From Chlamydoabsidia padenii (lineage: Eukaryota; Mucoromycota; Mucoromycetes; Mucorales; Cunninghamellaceae), in assembly GCA_025330725.1 (NCBI GenBank), contig JAIWND010000064.1:1-64000 (forward strand): DNA of 64,000 nt. The letters run 5' to 3'. A model generated the notes under the pieces. The model did no database searches. It was not told the origin of the DNA and worked only from the letters and a program-made list of their open reading frames with translations. Shown one piece after another: positions 22,974 through 34,384 of the stretch (position 1 is its first letter; each line of letters starts with the position of its first letter). The position numbers and the translations under genes were made by a program.

Positions 22974-23993
22974 ATGGAGCAACCGACAGTACCTAAATCA
23001 TTACTAGATAGATGCAAACAAATAGTCAGGGTAAAACTCTCATTACTTGATGACATTACGTTTTATGATACTATTTCTTTTTTTTTTAATAGCATCCACA
23101 ATTTTATTGGTGGTGTGGTCATATTGCTGTTGTATGTAATAGTCTATTTTATTTTACATCGGTTTCGTCATTCCATTCCGATTCTGTTTATTATTATCGA
23201 GCCTATCTTGGTGCACTTGTGTCTTATGCCATTGTCAGTTACAAATCTATTGGGGTAAGTAAAAACATGATGACGCGTAAACATGAATTAACAGGATGAC
23301 AATGGATAGTTACCGAAACGATGGCAACTGGACACCTTTAGGAACGAAAATATTCAATATTTAGCTTTGGCTTTTTATTGGTATTCATATCAACCAGTTA
23401 CGGGTAAATAGGGGAAAAGAAAAAAAATACGAATCAACTAACTAAAACCTTTTTTTTAATGTGTAGTGACATTGGTCCCTTACTTTGTATTTTCCTTGTT
23501 TCATGCATTTGGATATATTCAAAGCACGATTATTCCGGAATTATTCCCTACAGAGCCATTAGTGGGTCAATTATGTCATACGATCAAAACTTATACCGAC
23601 AATTATCATGAACTAGCAATGCAAATGGCGGCATTTACTGAAGTCATTGTGATTCTTCCAAGACTCTTATTAGGGGTCTTATTGTAAGTCCATAACGTAT
23701 TAATTATTCCATTTTTTCCTGAATACTTTTGTCCTGAAATAAATAGATTTCGAACATCCATATTGGCGTTGATTGTCTTTGGGCATTTTGTCCGCTTACG
23801 CTATTACTTATCACCTTATACTCAGCAAGCTGTCTCACAATCCACTTTGATATTGGATCATTATTTGCTGCCTCCTACTAATCATCCTCAAGTCCCATCT
23901 TGGTTGTCGAAACTTTACTTTAACCTTAGAGGAATATTGTCACGGTACGGGAGTGCTACTGGCTCTGCACCTTCAACCACTGGTACCAATTAG
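22974..23993 (+). CDS. TMEM33/Pom33-family membrane protein
   Basis: Five exons: 22974-23030, 23093-23254, 23310-23403, 23467-23683 and 23747-23993, giving 258 residues, close to the usual size. Family blocks: HPQFYWWCGHIAVV, YYYRAYLGALVSYAIVSYKS, NENIQYLALAFYWYSYQPVT, LVPYFVFSLFHAFGYIQ and VRLRYYLSPYTQQA. Several membrane helices are evident. Relatives are ER and nuclear-envelope proteins (yeast Pom33/Per33, fission-yeast Tts1, animal TMEM33) that help shape ER and place nuclear pore complexes. The fourth intron boundary leaves the usual phase. An upstream AG choice in intron 2 (before TTACCGAAACG) was preferred because it keeps the conserved NENIQYL block in frame. Confidence 0.87.
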
Positions 23994-25492
23994 TTATATA
24001 TATATATAATCATTTGTTTTGTTGATGTTGATAAATAATAAAGGGAGGGATGTTTGCCTATAGATCTTTGTTGTAAATGTTAGTGTAACTTTTCTCATTC
24101 TTCTCAAAAGTGCTCTTACTCATAAGCGGTATACTTTGAGGGATAGGTGGGATTCACTATGTCATACACATACAAATACTGGTATAGACATTATTTCGAA
24201 ATGATGGGCGGTGGGGGGGGGCTCTCAGGGGAAAGGCGACTCACAAGCTGGCATTGATTGTTTGTAAATAATGGACCCGACTCCTACAGTATGTATCAGT
24301 TTTTATTCTTCTACTATTTCCATGACACTGACTTAAAAGTGTGGTCCTTTATTCAAGATATTCCTGTATTCTTAAAAAAGGTTTGACTTTCTTCAATGTT
24401 TCTCGGTCCTCCTTTCATGACCCGTGTGTATTCTATCGATTGCCCAACCAAACATTAATGAAGATGGGCATTTTATAGGGACTGCATCCTCCTTTTTTTT
24501 TTTTGTGCTAAACAATTCCTGGTTGGTTACCACTACCATATCCACACTTCTTTGGATAAGGGCCAAAAGAAAAAAGTTATCATTTCCATAGACAGAAGAA
24601 ACTGACCATATGTACTTACTGACTGTTTGCTTTCTTCACCTGTGTAATATTGCTTTTAATCATTTCTTTAAACTTTTTTTTTTCAAGTTTGGTGGCCCAT
24701 CGAACAAAAAAGAGGTTTCATGTGATAAAGCAGTGTTTTATCTTTTGAATCGGACCCCCATTTGAAAGGGTGAATGCAAGACCGTGAAAGTGATCATCGC
24801 TACCAGCGTGCAAAAAGATGAATAGACATCGAGGACTTTGCTTTTTTTGCTATCGAGTGATTTTAATAGAGATGATGATGAAGAAGAAAAGTAATGACGC
24901 CCCGGTGGGAAACCCCATCCGTCTATTCCGAAAAAAAATCAAATGAAATCTATAATAATCCAAACCAAGCATTTAATAGATCATCGGTGTATATAAAAAT
25001 CACATGAAGAACAAGATCATGAAGAGTACAAAAAGGTGACCCGTGTCGGAATTTTAATAAGAAAATGTGGGGTAAAGGGGAAAACGTGGAAGAGGTTTCT
25101 ATTCTGGAATAAGATCAGTTGATTAAACCACGACACGGCTGATGATATTGTTACTTTTTCTTTCTTTTTGATGCAAAGGAGAACAGGGAAGATTAAAAAA
25201 ACAAGAGAGTGATGTCATAAGAGCAGACCAAAGAAAACCTTATTGTTGCCTTGGACACAAACAAAAGAAAAAATAACATGTGATTGGTAAAGGTCTCTAT
25301 TGACGACGCCCACTATAACATAGCACAGCATATCAAAAACAACAGGGCTCGTTGATTAGTGTAACCATTGACCCCGTGTATATCTTTATTCACCTTTGTT
25401 GGGTTTCTTTTCTTTCTTTCTTCTTTTTCTTTTTCTTCTTCAACCTTTACTCATATAACGCTATTGCTTTTCTAATTTTTATTTTTATTCTA
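23994..25492. other. 1.5-kb intergenic region
   Basis: No coding exon was recognised on either strand. It is AT-rich with homopolymer tracts (for example a G run at 24210-24220 and T runs near 24492 and 24668). The last few hundred bases are CT-rich leader of the bHLH gene. The size suits a regulated transcription-factor promoter; no specific site is claimed. Confidence 0.4.
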
Positions 25493-26840
25493 ATGGACTT
25501 TTTGAAACATCATAATGATACTACTGATTGGGAAGAACTGCAAGAACCTGTTCCTTTTGAAGGTAAATCACCCCCCTCCCCACACACAAGAAAAGAAATG
25601 GGGCTATTAAACACATTTCAACCAATCAGATTTCAAATTTAGTTTTGGATTGGACCCCGATTTCTCCATTCCATTACCACTCGGCCCGAATCTCACCACC
25701 ACTGCCACTCCTTTTAACATGTCAGCCAATGCATCATCTGATCCCATGTTATCTGATGAAATTTTTGCTCTAGATACTTACCTTTCCACCAACAACAGCA
25801 ACAACAATCCCATCATCAGTAGCGTATTAGATGAACAAGATCAAAAGACATTTTCAAATTTCTTGGATACTTTTTTTATGGATCAACTTCCCACTGTTTT
25901 TGACACCTCTACCAATAATAACAATGAATCACTTCAATTCATGTCTCCATTACGAATGAATGATAATGTTGTTGATGATGATGATGATGATGTAGAAGAG
26001 CAAAGACGAAATTCCATTTTGCAATCATTGGATCATCAGAAACAAAAGTTACACGAGCGTTTGAATTTCTTGGCTTCTTCCACTATCAACAATTCTAACC
26101 CCGATCGACGACTCAATACTACTACCAACACTAACAAGAATACATCATCCAATCATAACAACAAAAAGCGATCCTCTAGCGTCATATCATCATCATCATC
26201 ATCATCATCCAAGAAATCCAAACACGATCATCATCATCATCATAAGGAATTGTTAACGGAGGAAGAAAAACGTGCGAACCATATTGCTTCGGAACAGAAA
26301 CGTCGAAGTACGATCAGGACAGGATTCAAAGACCTGACTGAAATTATTCCAACCTTGAAGAACATCAATAACTCGAAAAGCACCATACTTTTTAAAGCTG
26401 TCGATTTCATAAAATACTTGGATCGACGGAATAAGAGCAAAAGAGAGAAAATACATCAACTTGAATTAAGATTACAGCTCCAAGGGAAAATGCTTCTTAG
26501 TCCTCGTCGATCATTACCATCATTATCCAATCATACTTCACCCGCTTCTTCCTCTTCTTCGCCGCCTTCTTCCTTGATCTTACCTTGTTCTTTTCCACCG
26601 AATGTATCTGCCGCTTTACTTGCTCATAAATCCCAACAGGAACAATTACTACAGTTACAGGAACAATTACAGTTACACCAACGTTTATTGGCAAGACAAC
26701 AACTAGAGAAAGAAAAACAACTGCCTCCGTTTACTTTGGCACCGTTGAAACGGAAAGGATTTCGAGCTGTCCGATCCGATGAGAAGGAGGATTTATCTTT
26801 TCACAGATCATCATCATCCCTGTCAGCATTTACACAATAA
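25493..26840 (+). CDS. bHLH transcription factor
   Basis: Two exons, 25493-25562 and 25630-26840, 426 residues, starting MDFLKHHNDTTDWEEL. The bHLH domain lies around residues 205-265: basic region RANHIASEQKRRS, with the His-Glu-Arg spacing typical of CACGTG (E-box) binders; helix 1 IRTGFKDLTEIIPTL; loop; helix 2 SKSTILFKAVDFIKYLD. A Leu/Gln-rich helix follows that may extend into a zipper. The N-terminal half is acidic and Asn/Ser/Asp-rich, as in activation regions; a His run (HDHHHHHK) precedes the domain. Relatives in fungi include SREBP-, INO4- and MLX-like factors; the exact subfamily is not clear and no membrane segment is present, arguing against a full SREBP. Confidence 0.85.
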
Positions 26841-28289
26841 TAATAAAAAAGTGACAGACAAAAATTAATGCATATCGGGAGTTTAAAAGCTCGGGGGTTT
26901 TCTTTGTTTTTGTTTATTTCAAGATAGGTTATCTACTATTTTATTGGTTGCTCCGTATTTCTTGATTAGTTGTTCCTTGTGCTGTAACCATGATGAAGAC
27001 GATGAGCTAGCTCCCGGGGTAGGTGGTGGATTTTTATTGTATTCGTAGAATGTCGAAGTACGTCTTGTTTGAATCATTCCGCCCTCAGTTTCAACTTGGT
27101 TGCTACAACAACAACAACAAAAGTTCATCTTTATGAGAAAGGAAAGAAAGAAAAGAAAAATAGATCCCATTTTCAAACATGTTATATACATACATAACTT
27201 AAAACGCTCAAAGGGAATTCTCTTTATTGGTTGTTTTTGATGCAAATCTTTTTCTTCCAAGCATTTCTTTATGGTGTTTCCAATTTGGAATCCCGCTTCT
27301 AAAAAGGAAATTTGACCGGCTGACTTGGATCACTACCCCCCATTATTGACAGTAACGCATATGTTGCAGTAGATATTTCAAGATAGGTCCCGCCAATCGT
27401 TAGCCAGATCATTGTATTATGTACATGACCTATCATATATATATATATTCTGGATTTCATACGATATACGTCGAATTCATACCAACATTTATACTAAGAG
27501 GGACAGACACCGATTGAATCTGATATATGAAGCAATGGTCTTTTAAGGGGTAGGTTCAAGGACGCAAACAAATAGTTAAATGAAAAAAAGAACGCATAAA
27601 TTGAATACCCGCGGTCAAAACGGGACTCTCCGCATTCCACTGGGTCATCACAAGATCCCTTTTTATTCATTACCCCAAAAGGTATTTTTATGCTTTCTCT
27701 TTCTTTTCCAGTCGATCACCGTTTCGTCAATGCTGAAAAATGATTTTTGTTTCGGTTTTAATTATATAATTAGCAATCACCGGAAAATCGAATTACAATG
27801 TTCGATTGGAGGGATCGTCAAGGAATTATCCTTTCCTCTTTTTTTGGGCACAAGAAACGGTAAAAGTCGGATGTTTCTAGTCAAGATTCCGGCTCTCCCG
27901 GGAAAAAGTTCCAAGTCAACATCATCATCATCATTAAAAATAAAATCATAAATACCAGAAAAAGCAACACTTTGCATAAAAAAACAACAGCAACGGCAAT
28001 CTCTTTAACGTAACTCGTCAAGCTTAAAAGTCGGATATGATACATTGTCTTCTTTCTTTATGGATTCTTCCTTGTCATCGGATATGGGCAGGGTCGGGTG
28101 CTTGAGTTTGAAAAAAATTTTCAATAGGGCAAGTGTAAAAACCCAAACGTAATGTCGGGAATTGAAAATGAGGACACGTTGATTGTGAGTTATATACCCC
28201 CACCCAATTTCTTTTTTTCTCTCCCTCTCTCTCTCTTTTTTTTCCCTTTCTGTTTATTTATTCTCCATTTAACCTATAGAATCAAGAAA
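26841..28289. other. Intergenic with two weak ORFs
   Basis: A minus-strand ORF (27260-26919, 113 codons) contains a run of five Cys, but the run coincides with a pyrimidine-rich TTGTTGTTGTTGTTGTAG that would serve as a splice acceptor, so the Cys run may be intronic. A plus-strand ORF (27580-27951) has no recognisable domain. Neither is annotated as a gene. The right part is the KGD2 leader, with CT-rich sequence before the ATG at 28290. Confidence 0.35.
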
Positions 28290-29366
28290 ATGCACGCCCG
28301 TCTTGCCCGTACCGTGTCTCGCACCAATGCTATGAAACCATCTATGAATGCCTTTAGAATGGTGTCAGGTAGAAACTTTCGTCTTCAATCTCCTGCTGCT
28401 GCCATGTATACCGGTGTCGATCGTCTCAGGTAAAAATAAAAAACAGTGTCTAGTCATGTTTGTTATGACCGACTTGTCAAAGACCCCTATAGTAGGGGGA
28501 GGTATTGTCTTGTTGTCTGGTTATGCTACAAATAGCTCTATGGCATGGATAAATGGTGGTGGCTCGTGGGAAACTGAATGTCATGGATGATTACTCACTT
28601 TTTTTTTTAAAAAAAAAAATTCTTACACTTCAAGACAAGTCAACGGTCTCCAATATGGTGCTTTACACCAACAATTTAGAACTTATGGTATGCTTTTACC
28701 CAAAGAAAAAAAAAAGAAACTGTATTATATATTATCTCTTGACTAATATTCTTTGTATATGGTTTTTTAGCCGACAAGGTTGTCAAGGTTCCTCAAATGG
28801 CCGAATCTATTTCTGAAGGAACATTAAAACAATGGGTTAAACGTAAGTATCCATCGGTACACCTTTCGACAAGGTTGTATAAAAAATTAGTCCAAAAGAA
28901 AGCGTGTGACCTGGTCACAAGTAGAAAATGGTAAATGCTGACTTTTTTTCTTATATATACATATAGAGGTCGGTGACTTTGTCGCTCAAGATGAAGAAGT
29001 GGCTACTATTGAAACTGACAAGGTGGATGTGACTGTAAACTCTCCAGCTTCTGGCACCATCATTGAAGTTTATGCTCAAGAAGAAGACAATGTCGCTGTT
29101 GGTGGTGACTTTTTCAAACTAGAACTCGGGGATGCTCCTAAAGAAGGTAAGATGATCAAGTTGCATTATGTTTGATTTTTACTAAATGATATCTCTTTTC
29201 CTTCTGTTATATGCATATATATATATATATATATACAGGCTCAGCTCCTGCCGCCAAGAAGGAAGAACATAAACAAGCAGAACAATCCAAGCAAGAAGAA
29301 GAACAATCCAAGCAAGAAGAGCAACAACCTAAAAAGCAAGAACAAGAATCAAAACCTTCTCCCGAA

Positions 29367-29410
<44 letters not shown>

Positions 29411-30239
29411 GCAACAATCTACCAACACATCTTCTTCCAATAATGATCAACCTGCCAAAGTGTATGGCAATCGTAACGAAACTCGTGTCAAGATGAACCG
29501 TATGCGTTTACGTATCGCCGAACGATTAAAGCAATCTCAAGACACTGCGGCTTCCCTGACTACATTCAATGAAATCGATATGTCTGCTCTGATGGCTTTG
29601 CGTAAGGAATACAAGGATGCAGTGGTCAAGAAACACGGTGTCAAATTTGGTTTTATGTCTGCCTTTGTCAAGGCCTCGGCCATTGCTCTTCAAGAACTCC
29701 CTGCCGTAAACGCCTCAATCGAAGGAACTGATTTGGTGTACCATGATTATGTTGATGTCAGTGTGGCCGTATCTACTCCTAAAGGTTTAGTAACTCCTGT
29801 CCTTCGTAATGTCGAAGATATGTCATTTGTGGATATTGAAAAGAACATTGCTGCTATGGGTGCCAAGGCTCGTGACAACAAGATCACTATTGAAGACATG
29901 ATTGGTGGTACTTTTACTATTTCCAACGGTGGTGTTTTCGGATCTTTGATGGGTACGCCCATCTTGAACCCTCCTCAAGCTGGTATTTTGGGTATGCACT
30001 CTATCAAGGAAAGACCCATTGTTGTTGATGGAAAGGTAAGTAAAAAGGGAGAGCTAATAATAATAATAAGAAAGTAACAAATCTTCTTTTTTAATGTGTT
30101 GTAGGTTGAAATCCGTCCTATGATGTATGTGGCTCTTACTTATGATCATCGTATCATTGATGGTCGTGAGGCTGTGACTTTTTTGGTCAGACTCAAGGAA
30201 ATGGTTGAAGATCCCCGTAGATTGCTGCTCGACATTTAA
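28290..30239 (+). CDS. KGD2: 2-oxoglutarate dehydrogenase E2, dihydrolipoyl succinyltransferase
   Basis: Six exons: 28290-28429, 28635-28687, 28771-28842, 28967-29146, 29239-30035 and 30105-30239, 458 residues. An Arg/Ser-rich N-terminus ([13 protein letters not shown]...) fits a mitochondrial presequence. The lipoyl domain follows with [13 protein letters not shown] and the lipoyl-lysine site ETDKVDV. Next comes a linker rich in Gln/Glu/Lys holding a run of 17 Gln, then the catalytic acyltransferase domain ([40 protein letters not shown]) ending with the active-site block [12 protein letters not shown]. There is no separate E3-binding domain, as in eukaryotic DLST. The enzyme is the core of the matrix complex that makes succinyl-CoA in the TCA cycle. 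Confidence 0.95.
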
Positions 30240-30450
30240 ATGAATAGATAGAGGTTTCCCTCAAACTCTCTTCTCCCACCCCACCCCACCCCCCTATATA
30301 TATAGCATGTATCCTTCTTTACTACTACTTCCTCTTCCCCTTTATACATATATAACAAACTAATAAAGACAATTTGTTATTTTAACAATGGATGGAATAA
30401 TTTTTAATCTATGCGGTTTTTTTAAAAAATTTATCACTGTGTTTGAATGA

Positions 30451-30993
30451 CTATTTTTCTAAACATAATCTCGGTGTCAAAGTTAAATGCAAGGTGTAAT
30501 CGGGGTAATCATTGATCAAAGCTTCTAATTCCATCGCCCTGAGACTCATCGTTGAAGTAATACAGTCATTATCATTATCTTCTTCTTCTTTTTCCTCCTT
30601 TTTTTTTTTCTTGTCCTGTTTCTGACAATGATGCTGTTTTTTAATCGTACATCGACGTGTGAGATCAGACATGGTCAGCATCCGATCATAACTTTTACTA
30701 CGTTCAAAATGATGATATGATGCATTGATACTTAAAACAGGGTCGGAGGTGATAGATGACAACAATTTGTAGAACCCATTAAGTTTATGTGATAATAACT
30801 TGACTGATAAAAGAGTCGACGAGGTTCGAACAGATCGTAGGGAAGGATTGTTCTTGAAAGATGATAAAGTGGTCGTAGTGGCCCGTGAACTACTATTGGA
30901 GGAAAGGATGGAAGGAGAATGCATGGAAGGGGAATGAATGGAGGAGATGGTGGATGAAGAAGGACTATATGAAGGCAAACATGGTGAATACAT
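30451..30993 (-). CDS. Hypothetical Ser-rich basic protein
   Basis: A 180-codon ORF from an ATG at 30993. It has a Ser/Pro-rich N-terminus ([17 protein letters not shown]), a central basic helix region, KKKKKEEKEEE, and a C-terminus reading ALINDYPDYTLHLTLTPRL. Just upstream on the minus strand is a good splice acceptor (TTCTTCTTCTTTCAG at about 31003-31017), so this could be the last exon of a longer gene whose first exon may start near 31130; the phase of that candidate does not fit exactly. No domain was recognised. It is convergent with KGD2, 210 bp away. Confidence 0.45.
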   Translation of the reverse strand: MYSPCLPSYSPSSSTISSIHSPSMHSPSILSSNSSSRATTTTLSSFKNNPSLRSVRTSSTLLSVKLLSHKLNGFYKLLSSITSDPVLSINASYHHFERSKSYDRMLTMSDLTRRCTIKKQHHCQKQDKKKKKEEKEEEDNDNDCITSTMSLRAMELEALINDYPDYTLHLTLTPRLCLEK

Positions 30994-31561
30994 CGATGGA
31001 CTGAAAGAAGAAGAAAATGTGGAATCGTATTTTGAATAAAAAGAAAAAAAAAAAAAAAGACTATATCATTTTCATTGTTGTTACCCGCACAGACTTTATC
31101 ACAATGAAATCCATCCCTGCTTTTTTCATGGATTTACAATGAATTTGACAAAAGGTGGTAATCAAACAAACAAGCTTCATAAAAGGCATCGGAAAGACTC
31201 TTTTCTGCATAATCAAAACTTTGAATCCCGCCTCACAGTGAATAGCCAGTGAACAATGGAAAACAATATTTACACCAGTCTATCCATCCCAGTATTAAAA
31301 AATACAATTCATACGAGTCTATTATTGTAAAAAAGAAAGATCTGAATTAACAGTGCAAACATATGTTGTAAGCGCTGACTGGTGAAAACACATTTTTATC
31401 CTTGGTGACCAATTTTTAAATGCCGACTATTTACCCCGTGCGCCGAATCCTACATAGCCCTGAATCCGGGAAATCCACCAAGACACTATTGACAATAAAG
31501 ACATAAATATGATAAAATCCAAGTGCTAGTTTATTAATTAATTAATTAATTAAAAAAAAAG
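30994..31561. other. Intergenic; possible upstream exon
   Basis: Holds the candidate acceptor and a possible short exon for the Ser-rich ORF (ATG near 31130, donor GTAACA near 31087). Otherwise AT-rich, with a TTAATTAA repeat at about 31530-31552. Nothing else was seen. Confidence 0.3.
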
Positions 31562-33501
31562 CTAACTGAAGTCATAAAGGTATCTATCTATTTCGAATCG
31601 AACACTTTGTGCCGCAGCCCGAATAAAGTCAAAGCTAACATTACACTTATATTTGGCCCCATCCAATTTATCCAAAGTTGTACATCGTACCAAAAGACGT
31701 AATGTTGTCAAGCTACTGATCTACAAAACAAGAAAGGAAAGATTTTAGTTTAATTTAGTTTTTTACTGTTGATCTTTACCTGTAGCTGGATATCAATACT
31801 ATCTTCCAATTCATCATCAATGATACTGTAAAAGATAGCCAACATACGTTCTATTGGGAATGCTTTCGGACCTACTAACTGCTGTCGCATCTAAAATAGA
31901 GGACAGAATGAGATAATTAGCACTTTTTTTCTTTTCTTTCTAGTTCCTTACTTTGCCACCAGTATTGTCTGCTTTTCCTTTTCTTGTTCCACCACCCTTC
32001 TTTTTCGATCGTTCTTCACGACCTTTAGCAAAGTATCGAATATCAAATCTTGGAGGATTGTAACTTGCCAAATAACATGCCAGTAATAAGAATTTTGTAT
32101 AATAGGGCAAGTCAAAGTCCCCTATATATATATCAAAGAAAGAGATATCAGTTAAACTACCAAGTTCATACTCATCCACCCATTTTTACCTTTCCCCCTG
32201 GATCTTGTATGTGATAAAAAGGCACCAACGCGTTCGTTTTCAGTATGTTCTTGATCCAATTGTCGAGTTTCCTTTGTCCATTCAGCACTAGAGATTTCCC
32301 GGAGATATAGCTTATCAGTAGCTTCCGCAAAATAAGGTTGAGCTTGTTTGAATAATTTGGATGTTTCATATATACCAACTGTACAAGTATATGTATAAAT
32401 CAAAAGATTAGTTCCATAATCATCATCTATTCTTTTTCTGATTTTTACCTGTGCCTTCTTGAATAGGTTTAATATATAATGGTAATAGAAGAGCCACAAA
32501 ATACCGTAATTCATTCAAATCTTTACAGTTATGATTAAAGATGGAGTAGATCAATTCGGCATAACTATAAAAAAACCCATCATCCAACTCTACCATCGTT
32601 GTCATCGAGTCGTCGTGGTCGTCGTCACCAGCATCGTCTGCTTTTACTTTAATGTGTCGCTCAATATTTACAAAATCCAAAAGTAAGATCTGGATCGTAT
32701 CTTCTTTGGTGTAATCAGGGAATCGAATATATATAGGTTCATAAGAGCCACCTTTCATGCGAAACTTTTCAAATACAATGTTACTTAAAAGAATGACAGA
32801 AACATTCTTGTGTGTCTACATGAAGGATGGTGAGTTTTCATTGTCTTTTTTTTCCCCCCCTTCATCCAAGGACTTTTACCAATTCAGAGAGTCGAAGTAA
32901 TACCGGTAGAATGGAAGGTGGCATATCCCGAAGTCGTTCAGCACAATCCAAAACCTATAAAATGACAAGAGTTAAAAGTTGTTCTTTTCCAGTTATACAT
33001 AAAAGCATTTTGGCCATACCAAGTAAATTGTTTCACGTTCACCCAAGTTGATCTTGTCATTGTTATTGAGAGTCACGCCTTCTTGAATGATCTTGACAAA
33101 TTGATGAATAGAATCAGTTTTACAAACATTGGTGAAAGCATTATCAACGGAAGGAGTCCAACCACACCATTGATTCAAGGCACGTTCAAAGATCATTCGA
33201 GGTGTATAGTTTTCAATACAATGGATATAAGCATAATGGGTTTTCGGTAAAGTGGCTTCCAATACAGATCGTACTACGCAAGTTTTACCAGAAGCAGTAT
33301 GTCCGTACACAAATATACTAGGTGCCACCGTATCTGTTGGCTGATCAGTTTATAATGATGGGAGAGGTAAGTTGTAAAAATAAAAAAAAGAGCGATCAAC
33401 CGGTCAAAACTTACATTGCCCATGATGGAAATTAGTGAATGTATTTGTTTCGATCTACCTGGGAATCGTTGTTCAAGCAAAGACCGTGCGTTAGCGCTCA
33501 T
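31562..33501 (-). CDS. ORC5: Origin recognition complex subunit 5
   Basis: Eight exons: 33415-33501, 33020-33340, 32880-32954, 32449-32815, 32190-32378, 31952-32121, 31780-31890 and 31562-31720, giving 492 residues. It starts [20 protein letters not shown]. The AAA+ part shows Walker A GHTASGKT, the [13 protein letters not shown] segment and a Walker B-like [11 protein letters not shown] across an intron. The ORC5-type C-terminus includes [38 protein letters not shown] and a final winged-helix-like [13 protein letters not shown] block. ORC5 is part of the six-subunit complex that binds replication origins and loads MCM helicase. An acidic insert ([10 protein letters not shown]) interrupts the middle. 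The upstream 500 bp hold no gene. Confidence 0.92.
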
Positions 33502-34175
33502 TGTTAATACTGAATGTTTATTAATTAAGGAAAAGCAATCAGAAACTTTTTGTTTATGTGAGCGTTGAACATTTGAAATACCGACATTCGGGGCCGTGTT
33601 CCGAGGCCGATGTGATTGGAACACCGTCATTTTGATTTGGGACTGGGTGTGATGAAACAAAAGGAGACTTGAAACCCCGATCCCTACTTTTGTTAACATC
33701 ATTCCTCTCTCCCTATTCTCACCCTTCTCTTTCTCCTCCTTCACTCTTCATCCCCATATTCTCTCCTTTAGTATAGCATAGTATATATATATATATCTTA
33801 TTCCATTGCTTTAATAAAGACATATCTTTTATCTATTTCTATATTTTGGATATAACACCAGTCTTTTATACATTGACAAGTTGTGATACAACTAGATCTC
33901 TACTCAGTACATTACACTGGGTGACTTTTTATTTGGGACAATGTGAAATTGAAATTCAGACAGGAGGAGAATCACTTGGTACAGAGAAAAAAAAATTGGG
34001 ACACTGTGAAACAGCAATTGGGACAAGGGAACTGCGGAGGGGCCGGCAATGGGGGAGGGGGTGCTATTACTTCATAATAGCGTTGTGGGCCTAGGTATTG
34101 TACCTTAAATTTTCTTAATACGTGTTACTATAGACTTCATTAACTACATCCCAGATCAAAATGTGCCAAATGATG
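33502..34175. other. Intergenic, ORC5 promoter to MULE-OTU border
   Basis: No gene was recognised. CT/GA-rich sequence lies near 33700-33760. Around 33930-34030 the phrase GGGACA recurs three times (TTTGGGACAATGTGAAA, TTGGGACACTGTGAAA, TTGGGACAAGGGAA), a short diverged direct repeat. Confidence 0.35.
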
Positions 34176-34248
34176 GCCATGACTCGGCGCACCAGTAAAC
34201 AAGCACAGTAGCGGGATTAAAAATGTATAAAATCGTTTTGCGGTCTTT
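34176..34248 (+). repeat. Left terminal inverted repeat of MULE-OTU
   Basis: Matches the right repeat in reverse complement over nearly its whole length, apart from about 12 extra bases (AACAAGCACAGT) after ACCAGTA. Confidence 0.9.
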
Positions 34249-34384
34249 AAAAAAGTTGATTCATGCTAAAGACGATCAAAGCTTAGAATTTTTTTATTTA
34301 CAAAATACAACGGGAGAGACTACAATTATAGTGGATGTTAAAAAAGTAATGATGACAGGTAGTAAAAATAGAGTGAGAGGGAGA

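Noticed and set aside
26919..27260. Minus-strand ORF with five consecutive Cys
   Set aside because: The Cys run coincides with a pyrimidine-rich splice acceptor, and no partner exon or homologue was seen.
27580..27951. 123-codon plus-strand ORF
   Set aside because: No domain, no splice context and biased composition; probably chance.
29207..29440. ORF with 16 consecutive Cys
   Set aside because: Antisense of the KGD2 polyglutamine repeat.
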